From Microbulbifer sp. YPW16 (lineage in GTDB: Bacteria > Pseudomonadota > Gammaproteobacteria > Pseudomonadales > Cellvibrionaceae), in contig NZ_CP089928.1 in assembly GCF_021290385.1 (NCBI RefSeq), positions 1,596,501 through 1,660,500 on the forward strand: a stretch of DNA of 64,000 nucleotides. The letters are read 5' to 3'. Positions 56,578 to 64,000 of the stretch are shown in pieces (the stretch's first letter is position 1; each line of letters starts with the position of its first letter). Under the pieces are notes generated by a model, which made no database searches, had not been told where the DNA came from, and was given only the letters and a program-made list of their open reading frames with translations. A program made the translations under genes and the position numbers.

Positions 56578-57668
56578 ACAATCCATTCTGGAGCCCGGCG
56601 CTGGCCGCACTCGAACCCTATGTCCCCGGGGAACAGCCCCGCGGCACCCGGCTGGTAAAGCTGAACACCAACGAGAACCCCTACCCGCCCTCGGCCCGGG
56701 CCATGGAGGTGCTGGCGGACCCGCAGTTGCCCGATGCCCTGCGCCGCTACCCGGACCCGGAATCCACCGAGCTCTGCGCCGCCATCGCCGCGCAGGAAGG
56801 CCTGGACCCGGCGCAGGTGTTCGTGGGCAACGGCTCCGACGAGGTGTTGGCCCACGCCTTTTACAGTTTCTTCCGCCGCGGCGCCGACGAGCCGCTACTG
56901 TTCCCGGATATCACCTACAGCTTCTACCCCGTGTACTGCCAGCTGTATGACATCCCGCACCGGCGGCCGGCACTGCGGGAGGATTTCAGTATTGCGGTGG
57001 AGGATTATGCCGGCCCGGCGGCGGGGGTGATCCTGCCCAATCCCAACGCCCCCACCGGCCGCTTCCTGCCCCTGGAGGAGATCGAGCAGCTGCTGCAGCT
57101 GCAGCCGGAACGGGTGGTGGCGATCGACGAGGCCTATATCGATTTCGGCGGCGACAGCGCCGCACAGCTGATCGACCGCTACCCCAACCTGCTGGTGATC
57201 CGCACCCTGTCCAAGTCCCACGCGCTGGCGGGCCTGCGCCTGGGCTACGCACTGGGGCAGCCGCACCTGGTGGAGGGGCTGCAGCGCACCAAGAATTCCT
57301 TCAACTCCTACCCCATCGACAGCGTCGCCCAGCGCCTGGCCGCCGCGGCCATCGGCGACAGCGCCTGGCTGCGGGAGACCAGTGCCAAGGTCATCGCCAC
57401 CCGCGAGCGGGTGACCACCGACCTGGCGGCCCTCGACTTCGAGGTGGTACCGTCGCTGGCCAATTTTGTCCTGGCGCGCCCGCGCGCGATCGACGCCGAA
57501 ACCCTGTACCTGCAGCTGCGCGAGCGGCAGATCCTGGTGCGCTATTTCAACAAGCCGCGCATCGGCGATTACCTGCGTATCAGCATCGGCACCGACGCCG
57601 AAATGGATGCGCTGCTGGAGGCCTGCCGGGAAATCCAGGCGACACAAGACAAGTCACAGACGCAATAA
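56574..57668 (+). CDS. hisC: Histidinol-phosphate aminotransferase family protein
   Basis: A 364-residue fold-type I PLP enzyme: LNTNENPYPPSARAMEVLAD, VFVGNGSDEVLAHAFYSFFR, LPNPNAPTGRFLPLEEIEQL, AIDEAYIDFG and TLSKSHALAGLRLGYALG with PLP-Lys214. By sequence it is a standard HisC. It is not in a his operon: its ATG overlaps the stop of the FHA-membrane gene. It may be a second HisC or an aromatic/other amino acid transaminase recruited to this operon. Confidence 0.9.
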   Translation: MNNPFWSPALAALEPYVPGEQPRGTRLVKLNTNENPYPPSARAMEVLADPQLPDALRRYPDPESTELCAAIAAQEGLDPAQVFVGNGSDEVLAHAFYSFFRRGADEPLLFPDITYSFYPVYCQLYDIPHRRPALREDFSIAVEDYAGPAAGVILPNPNAPTGRFLPLEEIEQLLQLQPERVVAIDEAYIDFGGDSAAQLIDRYPNLLVIRTLSKSHALAGLRLGYALGQPHLVEGLQRTKNSFNSYPIDSVAQRLAAAAIGDSAWLRETSAKVIATRERVTTDLAALDFEVVPSLANFVLARPRAIDAETLYLQLRERQILVRYFNKPRIGDYLRISIGTDAEMDALLEACREIQATQDKSQTQ

Positions 57669-57712
57669 CCGGAGCCTCTATAATGTGCTCTGGAGTCAGC
57701 AGTAGAGCGCTT

Positions 57713-58579
57713 ATGTTTACCAGAAAAATGGCATCCCTGTTGCTCGGCGCCGCCATCGCGGCCGCCGGCCCCGCGGCTGCCGGTCCCGCCGGCGGCAATC
57801 CCTGGGAAGAGGTGGGGCAACCCGCCAGCCTGTCCCCGGCCAGTATCGGCACCTACACCAATGGCTGCCTCAGTGGCGCCCGGCAGATGCCCCTGCGCGG
57901 CGAGGGCTTCCAGCTGGTGCGCACCGGTCGCGACCGCCACTACGGCCATCCCGAGACGGTAAGCTTCCTGGAGGACTTTTCCCGCCGGGTGGCCCGGCAG
58001 GACCTGGGCCGCCTGCAGATCGGCGATATGTCCATGGCCCGCGGTGGGCCCTTTTCCTCCGGCCATCGCAGCCACCAGGTGGGCCTGGACATCGACATCT
58101 GGTACTCACAGGACAGGCGTGCCGGGGAACGGCCACTCACCGCCTGGGAGCGCGACAATATCTCCGCCATCCCCATGGCCGACACCGAGCAGCATCGCCT
58201 GATCGAGAAAAACTGGGACGAGCGAATTCCGTCTATCCTGCGGATAGCGGCGGAAGATGAACGGGTGGAGCGGATTTTTGTCCACCCCACCATCAAGCGC
58301 AAAATGTGTGACAGCGCCGGCTCCGACAACGAGTGGCTGCGCAAGGTGCGCCCCTGGTGGGGCCACAATTACCATTTCCATGTGCGGCTGGCATGCCCCG
58401 ACGGCGAAGCCGACTGCAAGCCGCAGCGCCCACCCCGCGGCGAGCCCTGCGGCAGCGACCTGGACTGGTGGTTCAGCGACGAGTTTTACGCGCTGCTGCG
58501 GGCACCGGAAGAGCCGGCACCGAAGGAGAAACCCCGGCCCATGCCGGAACAGTGCGCCCGGGTGCTGACCGCGCCCTGA
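57713..58579 (+). CDS. mepA: Penicillin-insensitive murein endopeptidase
   Basis: About 288 residues with a signal peptide (MFTRKMASLLLGAAIAAAGP). The LAS-type zinc site is visible as SGHRSHQVGLDIDIWY (His and Asp ligands) and GHNYHFHVRLAC (C-terminal His ligands); GHPETVSFLEDFSRRVA is also conserved. It cleaves D-Ala-meso-DAP cross-links in the periplasm. Two starts are possible: ATG 57713 gives a normal signal peptide, ATG 57683 has GGAG at eight bases. A TATAAT at 57678-57683 could be an internal promoter. Cysteines in the C-terminal part (CPDGEADCKPQ, GEPCGSD) fit disulfides. Confidence 0.92.
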   Translation: MFTRKMASLLLGAAIAAAGPAAAGPAGGNPWEEVGQPASLSPASIGTYTNGCLSGARQMPLRGEGFQLVRTGRDRHYGHPETVSFLEDFSRRVARQDLGRLQIGDMSMARGGPFSSGHRSHQVGLDIDIWYSQDRRAGERPLTAWERDNISAIPMADTEQHRLIEKNWDERIPSILRIAAEDERVERIFVHPTIKRKMCDSAGSDNEWLRKVRPWWGHNYHFHVRLACPDGEADCKPQRPPRGEPCGSDLDWWFSDEFYALLRAPEEPAPKEKPRPMPEQCARVLTAP

Positions 58580-58616
58580 GGGCGGGAGATACCCGGGCGG
58601 AACAGGGACCACAACG

Positions 58617-59615
58617 ATGATCAATACCCTGCTGATATGCGGTGGCGGTGGCAGCGAACACGAAGTGTCGGTGCGCACCGCTGAATTTATCCAGCGCCGG
58701 CTGCAGGCATTCGACGACCTGAACATTATCCCGGTGGAGATGGACGGCAACGGTCGCCTGGCGGACACTGCCGGGCGCGTCTTCCAGCTGGGCCAGGACC
58801 GCCACCTGCGCGGTGGTGACGGCGACAACGACACGGAAATCCACTACGTGATTCCCGCCATCCACGGCTATCCCGGGGAAACCGGCGACCTCCAGTCGAT
58901 GCTGGAGCTCTATGGCATCCCCTACTTCGGCTGTGGCCCCGAGGCCAGCAAGACCTGCTTCAACAAGATCAGCGCCAAGCTGTGGCTGACGGCACTGGGG
59001 ATCGACAATACCCCCTACCAGTTCCTGTGCAGCAACGATGCCGAGGAAGTGGCCAAGGCCACCATGGCACTGGAGGAGTGGGGGGAGATTTTCGTCAAGG
59101 CGTCCAACCAGGGCTCGTCGGTGGGCTGTTACAAGGTCACCTCTGCGGACGAACTGGCGGAGGCACTGGAACAGGCCTTCGGGTTGTCGCCCTATGTGCT
59201 GGTGGAAAAGTGCCTGAAGGTGCGTGAGCTGGAAGTGGCGGCCTATACCCACGGAGGCAAGCTGGTGGTCACGCCGCCCGGGGAGGTCTGCGCGCCGTCA
59301 GACACCTTCTACAGCTACGAGGAGAAGTATGCCGAAGGCAGCCGGGCGGTGACCCATGTGGAGGCACAGGGCCTGAGCGACGCACAGCTGGGCTGGATCC
59401 AGGCGGCCTCCCGCAAGGCGTTTACCGGCCTGCAGCTGAAAGACCTGTCGCGCATCGACTTCTTCCTCACCGACGACGGCGATATCTACCTGAACGAGGT
59501 GAATACCTTCCCGGGCATGACGCCGATTTCCATGTTCCCGAAGATGATGGAAAACGCCGGCCACGATTTTGGCGAGTACCTGCACGGCCTGATCAAAGCG
59601 GCCACCGCGTCCTGA
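58617..59615 (+). CDS. ddl: D-alanine--D-alanine ligase
   Basis: A 332-residue ATP-grasp enzyme: LLICGGGGSEHEVSVRTAEF, IHGYPGETGDLQSMLELYGI, VKASNQGSSVGCYKV, FYSYEEKYAEGS and DIYLNEVNTFPGMTPISMFP, all in family order. It makes the D-Ala-D-Ala dipeptide for peptidoglycan. It is outside the dcw cluster and closer in length to DdlA than to the shorter DdlB. It follows mepA after 37 bases, so two cell-wall genes close the protease-FHA-HisC operon. Confidence 0.93.
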   Translation: MINTLLICGGGGSEHEVSVRTAEFIQRRLQAFDDLNIIPVEMDGNGRLADTAGRVFQLGQDRHLRGGDGDNDTEIHYVIPAIHGYPGETGDLQSMLELYGIPYFGCGPEASKTCFNKISAKLWLTALGIDNTPYQFLCSNDAEEVAKATMALEEWGEIFVKASNQGSSVGCYKVTSADELAEALEQAFGLSPYVLVEKCLKVRELEVAAYTHGGKLVVTPPGEVCAPSDTFYSYEEKYAEGSRAVTHVEAQGLSDAQLGWIQAASRKAFTGLQLKDLSRIDFFLTDDGDIYLNEVNTFPGMTPISMFPKMMENAGHDFGEYLHGLIKAATAS

Positions 59616-59624
59616 TTACCGGCC

Positions 59625-59650
59625 GGGCGGACACAAGGTCCGCCCCTACG
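59625..59650. repeat. REP-like palindromic unit
   Basis: GGGCGGACACAAGGTCCGCC followed by CCTACG, nine bases after the ddl stop; it may serve as the 3' end structure of the operon. Its inverted partner lies at 59681-59706. Confidence 0.8.
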
Positions 59651-59680
59651 TGATTAAGCGCCGGGAACAACCACAGTACC

Positions 59681-59794
59681 CGTAGGGGCGGACCTCGTGT
59701 CCGCCCGAATCACCCGCCGAATCCAATTCCGTTAAACCAGCCAGCCCTCCTTGCGCCCACTGGAAAACCGCACCCGCAGGAATTCCACCTGGTC
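59681..59794. repeat. Direct repeat A (REP unit plus HNH 3' end)
   Basis: 114 bases beginning with a REP-like unit (59681-59706) and running into a copy of the last 20 codons of the HNH gene. It matches 59863-59976 with seven mismatches by hand count and no gaps. Confidence 0.85.
59732..59794 (-). pseudogene. Duplicated 3' fragment of HNH endonuclease gene
   Basis: Reads DQVEFLRVRFSSGRKEGWLV then TAA, compared with DQMEFLRGQFSSGRKEGWLV in the intact gene. Upstream of 59794 the match stops abruptly, so only the end of the gene was copied or has survived. Confidence 0.8.
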
Positions 59795-59862
59795 ATCATT
59801 CCGTTGGGCCGGCTCACCGGCGCGGGCCGGCATCCACGTGCCCCGGGAAGAACGCCAATGAC

Positions 59863-59976
59863 CGTAGGGGCGGACCTTGTGTCCGCCCGAATCACCCGCC
59901 GAATACAATTCCGTTAAACCAGCCAGCCTTCCTTGCGCCCACTGGAAAACTGCCCGCGCAGGAATTCCATCTGGTC
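59863..59976. repeat. Direct repeat B (REP unit plus HNH 3' end)
   Basis: The partner of 59681-59794. It begins with a REP-like unit (59863-59888) just downstream of the intact HNH gene stop and includes that gene's last 20 codons. Confidence 0.85.
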
Positions 59977-60483
59977 GCCGCGGATCCGCTCGCTGTTGAT
60001 CAGTGCCAGGTACTCGGCGGCGTTGGGGCAGAACGGCAGTGCCAGCAGGTCCAGCTCGATATCCTCCAGCAGCCGGTTGCCCTTGTGCTGGTTACAGCGG
60101 CGGCAGGCGGTGACCACGTTCTCCCACACATCGCGACCGCCCCGGGACACCGGGTGCACATGGTCGCGGGTCAGTTCGCCGGTGCGAAACTCACTACCGC
60201 AGTAGAGGCAGGTATGGCGATCGCGGTAGAAAAGCGCGCGATTGGTGAGTGGCGGGCGCCGGCGCGGGCGCGCCATGCGCTCGCCGCCACAGGCGATGAT
60301 CGCCGACAGGTCGAGGCTGGAGCGCTCGCCAAAGCGGTTAATACCACCGTGCACCCGCTGCACCACGCCACCCAGGGACCAGGTCACCAGCTCGCGCACA
60401 TAAAGGCATGCGGCCTCCTGCCAGTTCAGCCACTCCAGCGGCTGCCCGGCAAGATTGAGACGCAGGATTCTCGCTTCCATCAT
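59914..60483 (-). CDS. HNH endonuclease family protein
   Basis: 189 residues. After a 90-residue N-terminal part (MMEARILRLNLAGQPLEWLN), the HNH core is complete: RHTCLYCGSEFRTGELTRDH, VHPVSRGGRDVWENVVTACR and RCNQHKGNR, with two CxxC zinc knuckles. This solitary McrA-like type is widespread in proteobacteria and its role is unknown; DNA repair or restriction has been suggested for relatives. The start is ATG 60483 or the adjacent ATG 60480; a frame extending upstream would run through a terminator-like hairpin. Confidence 0.9.
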   Translation of the reverse strand: MMEARILRLNLAGQPLEWLNWQEAACLYVRELVTWSLGGVVQRVHGGINRFGERSSLDLSAIIACGGERMARPRRRPPLTNRALFYRDRHTCLYCGSEFRTGELTRDHVHPVSRGGRDVWENVVTACRRCNQHKGNRLLEDIELDLLALPFCPNAAEYLALINSERIRGDQMEFLRGQFSSGRKEGWLV

Positions 60484-60570
60484 GACACCCCCACTCCACC
60501 ATTCGACCCAAAACCGATTGAAGACACCGGGACCCCCGCAACCGGGGCGCCAAAAACAACAGAATGCAAA

Positions 60571-60606
60571 AAGCAAAAAGCCCCGCGGGCGAGCCGGCGG
60601 GGCTTT
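60571..60606 (-). terminator. Intrinsic terminator-like hairpin upstream of HNH gene
   Basis: AAAGCCCCGC/GCGGGGCTTT with a ten-base loop (60577-60606). On the minus strand a T run follows, so it would stop transcription entering the HNH gene from the right. It is not at the end of any recognised gene. Confidence 0.7.
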
Positions 60607-60879
60607 GGCTGAAAATCGACAGTGAGGGAGAGAGAGCCCGCCCGGATATAGGAGGCTACAGGAATGGCGGACGTTTCTGGCACTAAATTACTGAATGCTT
60701 CACCCTCCGCCGGCCGCATCAAAAAATGGCCGGTTCGTTGAGATTAAAGCGGAATATTGTTTCAATTTCCAGACAGGAAAGCCGCAGGATGACAGTGGCG
60801 ACACTAATGCGGATGGTGTCACTTTCCCTGGGCGCTGCACCGAGTTGCGGCGGCACCCGGTGAAAAAAACCAGGCGCCC

Positions 60880-61010
60880 AAATTAAAAACACCGCTCGGG
60901 CTTCCCGCCCGAACGGTGCGTCTCACAGGATGGTGCCCAATTCCGTGGGCGGAGCGGCTCACCTTTCCGTGTTCCCTTGCCGCTGTGGTCAGTCCCTTTC
61001 GCGTCCTTGC
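60880..61010 (-). ncRNA. Candidate small RNA with intrinsic terminator
   Basis: On the minus strand a CTGTTA-17-CATAAT promoter-like pair (CATAAT at 61021-61016) precedes about 125 bases. These can form the stems AGCGGC/GCCGCT and GCCCA/TGGGC and end in a strong hairpin (CACCG, TCGGGC, loop, GCCCGA, CGGTG; 60890-60918) followed by five T and AATT. No open frame fits between promoter and terminator. It matches no RNA family that I know. Confidence 0.42.
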
Positions 61011-61070
61011 AATTACATTATGGACAGGGCGGGAAAATTTAACAGGGGAGATCGGCTGATTTTCATGTGC

Positions 61071-61100
61071 GAGATATCTCACAAGCGTATGAGATATCGC
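61071..61100. promoter_or_regulatory. Tandem GAGATATC palindromes
   Basis: GAGATATCTC (61071-61080) and GAGATATCGC (61091-61100) are spaced exactly 20 bases apart and together form a larger imperfect inverted repeat flanked by GTGC/GCAC. They lie between the candidate small RNA and the dehydrogenase gene, a position suited to an operator controlling either. Confidence 0.45.
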
Positions 61101-61234
61101 ACGTGGCGGGCGCGGGCCCGACAGCCATGGGGAGAATTCCGGGGCTGGAGGTAAGGAGAGCCGCTTCGTGAAGCGTTGCTCCGGGCGTTACTCTATTACA
61201 AACGATTACAATATCAAGAAAAGGCATAACCAAC

Positions 61235-62743
61235 TTGTTGAAATACGCGCTAACTTTTGTCGCTGCGCTGGTCGCAGGACTCGTGGCCCTGTTATTCCTG
61301 ACCCCGGGCGTGGATATCCCGTGGAAACAACTGACCGGTGGCGGCGATACCGATGAGCAGACTGTCCAGCGCCAGCTGCGCGCTGCGGAGGGCTACCGCG
61401 TCAACCTGTTTGCCGACGACCTGCCCAATGCGCGCTGGCTGGCGGTGACCCGCCGCGGCGACATCATTGTCTCCCAGCCCAAGCGCGGCCAGGTCTCCCT
61501 GCTGCACGCGGACCAGGATCGCGACGGGCGCAGCGACGAACGCCGTATCCTGATCGAGGACCTGAATCGCCCCCACGGGCTGCTACTGCACGAGGACTGG
61601 CTCTATATCGCCGAGAGCGACGCCGTGGGCCGGGTGGCCTTCGATCACTCCGACGGGCGGCTGGCGGGCAGCTACCAGCGCATCGTCACCGGCCTCGGTG
61701 ACAGTGGCAACCACTGGACCAAGACCCTCGGCATGGGCCCGGACGGCTGGCTGTACCTGAGCAGCGGCTCCACCTGCAATGTGTGCGAAGAAGAAGACCC
61801 ACAGCGCGCCACCATCATGCGCTTCCGCCCCGATGGCAGCGGGCTGGAAATTTTTGCCACCGGCCTGCGCAACAGCGTCGGTTTCGACTGGTCGCCGGTC
61901 GACGGCGCCCTCTACGCCACCGACAACGGCCGCGACTGGCTCGGTGATGATTTCCCGCCCTGTGAACTGAACCTGGTGGAGAAAGGCGCTTTCTACGGCT
62001 GGCCCTACGCCAACGGCGACCGGGTACCCGACCCGGACCTGGGCGTCGACGCCAGCGCCGCGATCCGGGAGAAGATCGCCGCCTCCCGCACCCCGGTGCA
62101 CAACTTCCCGGCCCACAATGCACCGCTGGGCATCCGGTTCCTGCGCAGCCCGGCCCAGCCCGGGGAATACCGCGATGCGGCACTGGTGGCCCTGCACGGC
62201 TCCTGGAACCGCTCGGTAAAAGATGGCTACAAGGTGGTGTCCCTGCACTGGGACGACAGTGGCGAGATTCACCAGCGGGACTTTCTCTGGGGCTTCCTGG
62301 GGCCGGACCGGGACGAGGTCTACGGCCGCCCGGTGGCCATTGCCGAGGATGCAGCCGGCAATATCTACATCTCCGATGACTACGCCGGGGCCATCTACCG
62401 GGTCACCCGGGGCCAGCAGCGGGAAGCCGTCACCGCTGCGGGCGGTGCGCCGCGGGTCCAGGCCCCACCCAAGCCGGTAGCCATCGACAGCGACGCCGCC
62501 CAGCGCGGCGCCGAACTCTACCAGCGGCACAATTGTGCGCAATGCCATGCCGAGCAGGTGGTGCTGGAGAACCTGTCGGGGAAATACACCCTGCGCTCCC
62601 TGGCGGACTATTTCGATGCCCCGACACCGCCGATGCCGGATTACGATTTCAGCCGCCCGCAAAAGCGGGCGCTGGCACACTACCTGATGTCACTGGAGCA
62701 GGACCTGGGCAATGCCCTGCCGGAGACGTCTCCGGGCACCTGA
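61235..62743 (+). CDS. PQQ-dependent sugar dehydrogenase fused to cytochrome c
   Basis: 502 residues. An N-terminal signal/anchor (MLKYALTFVAALVAGLVALL) is followed by a six-bladed propeller of the glucose/sorbosone dehydrogenase type (LNRPHGLLLHEDWLYIAESD, GLRNSVGFDWSPVDGALYAT, NGRDWLGDDFPPCELNLV, LVALHGSWNRS). The last about 80 residues form a cytochrome c domain with the haem site CAQCH. Electrons from sugar or aldose oxidation would pass directly to the attached haem. The start codon is TTG (61235, or the next TTG at 61238). Confidence 0.9.
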   Translation: MLKYALTFVAALVAGLVALLFLTPGVDIPWKQLTGGGDTDEQTVQRQLRAAEGYRVNLFADDLPNARWLAVTRRGDIIVSQPKRGQVSLLHADQDRDGRSDERRILIEDLNRPHGLLLHEDWLYIAESDAVGRVAFDHSDGRLAGSYQRIVTGLGDSGNHWTKTLGMGPDGWLYLSSGSTCNVCEEEDPQRATIMRFRPDGSGLEIFATGLRNSVGFDWSPVDGALYATDNGRDWLGDDFPPCELNLVEKGAFYGWPYANGDRVPDPDLGVDASAAIREKIAASRTPVHNFPAHNAPLGIRFLRSPAQPGEYRDAALVALHGSWNRSVKDGYKVVSLHWDDSGEIHQRDFLWGFLGPDRDEVYGRPVAIAEDAAGNIYISDDYAGAIYRVTRGQQREAVTAAGGAPRVQAPPKPVAIDSDAAQRGAELYQRHNCAQCHAEQVVLENLSGKYTLRSLADYFDAPTPPMPDYDFSRPQKRALAHYLMSLEQDLGNALPETSPGT

Positions 62744-62831
62744 GTGCCCCGGGCAGCGAGATTGACCGTGGGCGCGGCAGCGGCTAAGGTTGCCGCGGCG
62801 CAATATACCACCAGGCTGAGGCAACAGGCTT

Positions 62832-63095
62832 ATGGCAGCAAAAGAGAAACCCGCGACTTTTGAGCAGGCTCTGGGAGAGCTGGAACAGCTTGTGGAGCGC
62901 CTGGAAGCGGGCGACCTGCCGCTGGAGGACGCCCTGGCAGATTTCGAGCGCGGGGTGAAGCTGACCCGCGAATGCCAGCAGAAGCTGGCCAGCGCCGAGC
63001 AGAAGGTCAAGGTGCTGATGGAGGAGAACGGGGAGGTTCGCGAGCAGCCCTTCGATGCCGGTGATGACACCGACGAGCGCGGGGACGGCAACTGA
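62832..63095 (+). CDS. xseB: Exodeoxyribonuclease VII small subunit
   Basis: 87 residues: [40 protein letters not shown] and [20 protein letters not shown] are the XseB two-helix signature. It pairs with XseA. The stop is directly followed by the GTG start of ispA, the usual xseB-ispA(-dxs) order. Confidence 0.96.
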   Translation: MAAKEKPATFEQALGELEQLVERLEAGDLPLEDALADFERGVKLTRECQQKLASAEQKVKVLMEENGEVREQPFDAGDDTDERGDGN

Positions 63096-64000
63096 GTGAC
63101 CACGCCAGCACAATCCGCTGCCGGGCTGCAGGCTTTCCTGCAGGAGTGCGCTGAGCGGGTCGAGGCCCACCTGGACACCGTCCTGGCCCGGCCCGAACCC
63201 GGCGCCGAGACCCTGCACGAGGCCATGCGTTACGCGGCCCTGGGCCCGGGCAAGCGCCTGCGCCCGGCGCTGGTCTACGCCAGTGCCGCCGCCATCGACA
63301 GCCGCGCCGTCCGGCCGGAACTGTGCGACACCGCCGCAGCGGCGCTGGAATGCATCCACGCCTATTCGCTGGTACATGACGACCTGCCGGCCATGGACGA
63401 CGACGACCTGCGCCGCGGACGCCCCACCTGCCATATCCAGTTTGATGAAGCCACCGCCATCCTCGCCGGTGACGCCCTGCAAACCCGCGCCTTCGAGTCG
63501 CTGGCCGACTGCGATGCACCCGCAGAGCTGCGCCTGCAGCTATTGCAGGAGCTGGCCCGGGCGTCGGGCGCCCACGGCATGGTGGCAGGCCAGGCAATCG
63601 ACCTGGCGGCGGTCAACCGGCAGCCCGGCCTGGCCCAGCTGGAACACATGCACCGGCTCAAGACCGGCGCGCTGATCCGCGCCAGTGCGCGAATCGGCGC
63701 CCTGATCGCCGGCGCCGACCAACAGCGCCTGGATGCGGTGACCACCTACGCCGATGCCATCGGCCTCGCCTTCCAGGTGCAGGATGACATCCTCGATGTC
63801 ACCGCCGATACCGCCACCCTGGGCAAAACCCAGGGTGCCGATGCCGCCCGCAACAAACCCACCTATGTCTCCCTGCTGGGGCTGGAGGGCGCGCGCAGCA
63901 AACTGGCCGCGCTGCACCGCCAGGCCCTGGATAACCTGGCCGGGCTGGGCGGCGACTGCCGCCTGCTTGAGCAACTGGCTGACTTTATCGTCCAGCGCAG
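63096..64000 (+). CDS. ispA: Farnesyl diphosphate synthase (3' end cut by window)
   Basis: A frame open from GTG 63096 to the window edge (301 codons), so only the last few residues are missing compared with the about 295-300 residues of IspA. The first Asp-rich motif is VHDDLPAMDDDDLRRGRPT and the second QVQDDILDVTAD; GPGKRLRPALVYA and KTGALIRASA are conserved. It condenses IPP with DMAPP and GPP to farnesyl diphosphate. The GTG start immediately follows the xseB stop. Confidence 0.95.
   Translation, partial: MTTPAQSAAGLQAFLQECAERVEAHLDTVLARPEPGAETLHEAMRYAALGPGKRLRPALVYASAAAIDSRAVRPELCDTAAAALECIHAYSLVHDDLPAMDDDDLRRGRPTCHIQFDEATAILAGDALQTRAFESLADCDAPAELRLQLLQELARASGAHGMVAGQAIDLAAVNRQPGLAQLEHMHRLKTGALIRASARIGALIAGADQQRLDAVTTYADAIGLAFQVQDDILDVTADTATLGKTQGADAARNKPTYVSLLGLEGARSKLAALHRQALDNLAGLGGDCRLLEQLADFIVQR

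Larger units (their letters stand above)
60484..61234. other. Non-coding region upstream of sugar dehydrogenase gene
   Basis: 751 bases with no gene that I trust. It contains the hairpin at 60571-60606, a second minus-strand terminator at 60880-60918 ending a candidate small RNA, and tandem GAGATATC palindromes at 61071-61100. The right end is AT-rich and should hold the promoter of the dehydrogenase gene. Confidence 0.55.

Noticed and set aside
59625..59888. Insertion sequence or transposon
   Set aside because: There are repeats but no transposase and no terminal inverted repeats bounding a cargo; REP-type elements explain the pattern better.

Overview
The window reads as chromosome of a GC-rich, halophilic marine gammaproteobacterium, most likely Microbulbifer or a close Cellvibrionales relative. 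The clues are a complete ectABC-ask ectoine operon under a MarR-type EctR, a TonB-dependent receptor paired with a TPR-sulfotransferase, a secreted DPP-IV, xseB-ispA order, and many secreted proteins. The genus is an inference. No rRNA, tRNA, phage, insertion sequence or CRISPR array was found.

Layout. 1-180 is the end of a glutathione S-transferase gene. 209-2282 is a selenium-binding protein/methanethiol oxidase with a His-rich membrane protein. 2492-13336 is a striking block. It holds two tandem copies of a two-gene cassette (small secreted protein plus secreted HExxH zinc protease, each pair joined by a TAATG overlap). Immediately upstream sit a dedicated response regulator and a beta-propeller sensor kinase. 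Each cassette is preceded by a near-identical GGGG-N3-CCCC palindrome, and a third orphan copy lies between them. 13738-22934 carries DPP-IV, an MscS channel, a small lipoprotein, a TPR-sulfotransferase and a TonB-dependent receptor. 23571-37959 is mostly stress and redox housekeeping: DJ-1/PfpI, pirin-TauE, FrnE, GFA, FghA-AdhC formaldehyde detoxification with an AraC-type regulator, PhnA, CBS, Hsp20, CorA, and cytochrome b561-YceI. A run of five inverted repeats lies in front of adhC. 38353-45720 is the ectoine locus with a downstream TPR membrane protein and a Na+/solute symporter.

46138-59615 is a eukaryotic-like signalling region. It has an FHA-winged-helix regulator, two membrane Ser/Thr kinases with large C-terminal TPR sensor regions, a small unknown protein, a secreted trypsin-like protease and an FHA polytopic membrane protein. 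The last two run by overlapping frames into an HisC-type aminotransferase, followed by MepA and D-Ala-D-Ala ligase. I propose that kinase/FHA signalling is tied here to cell-envelope genes. 59625-61234 contains REP-like repeats, an HNH endonuclease gene whose 3' end has been duplicated, and a candidate small RNA. The window ends with a sugar dehydrogenase-cytochrome c fusion, xseB and ispA (cut by the window edge).

The best candidates for undescribed biology are the regulated protease cassette pair with its palindromic operators and the kinase/FHA/protease/peptidoglycan cluster. All assignments come from reading the sequence and from family knowledge; no database search was run.
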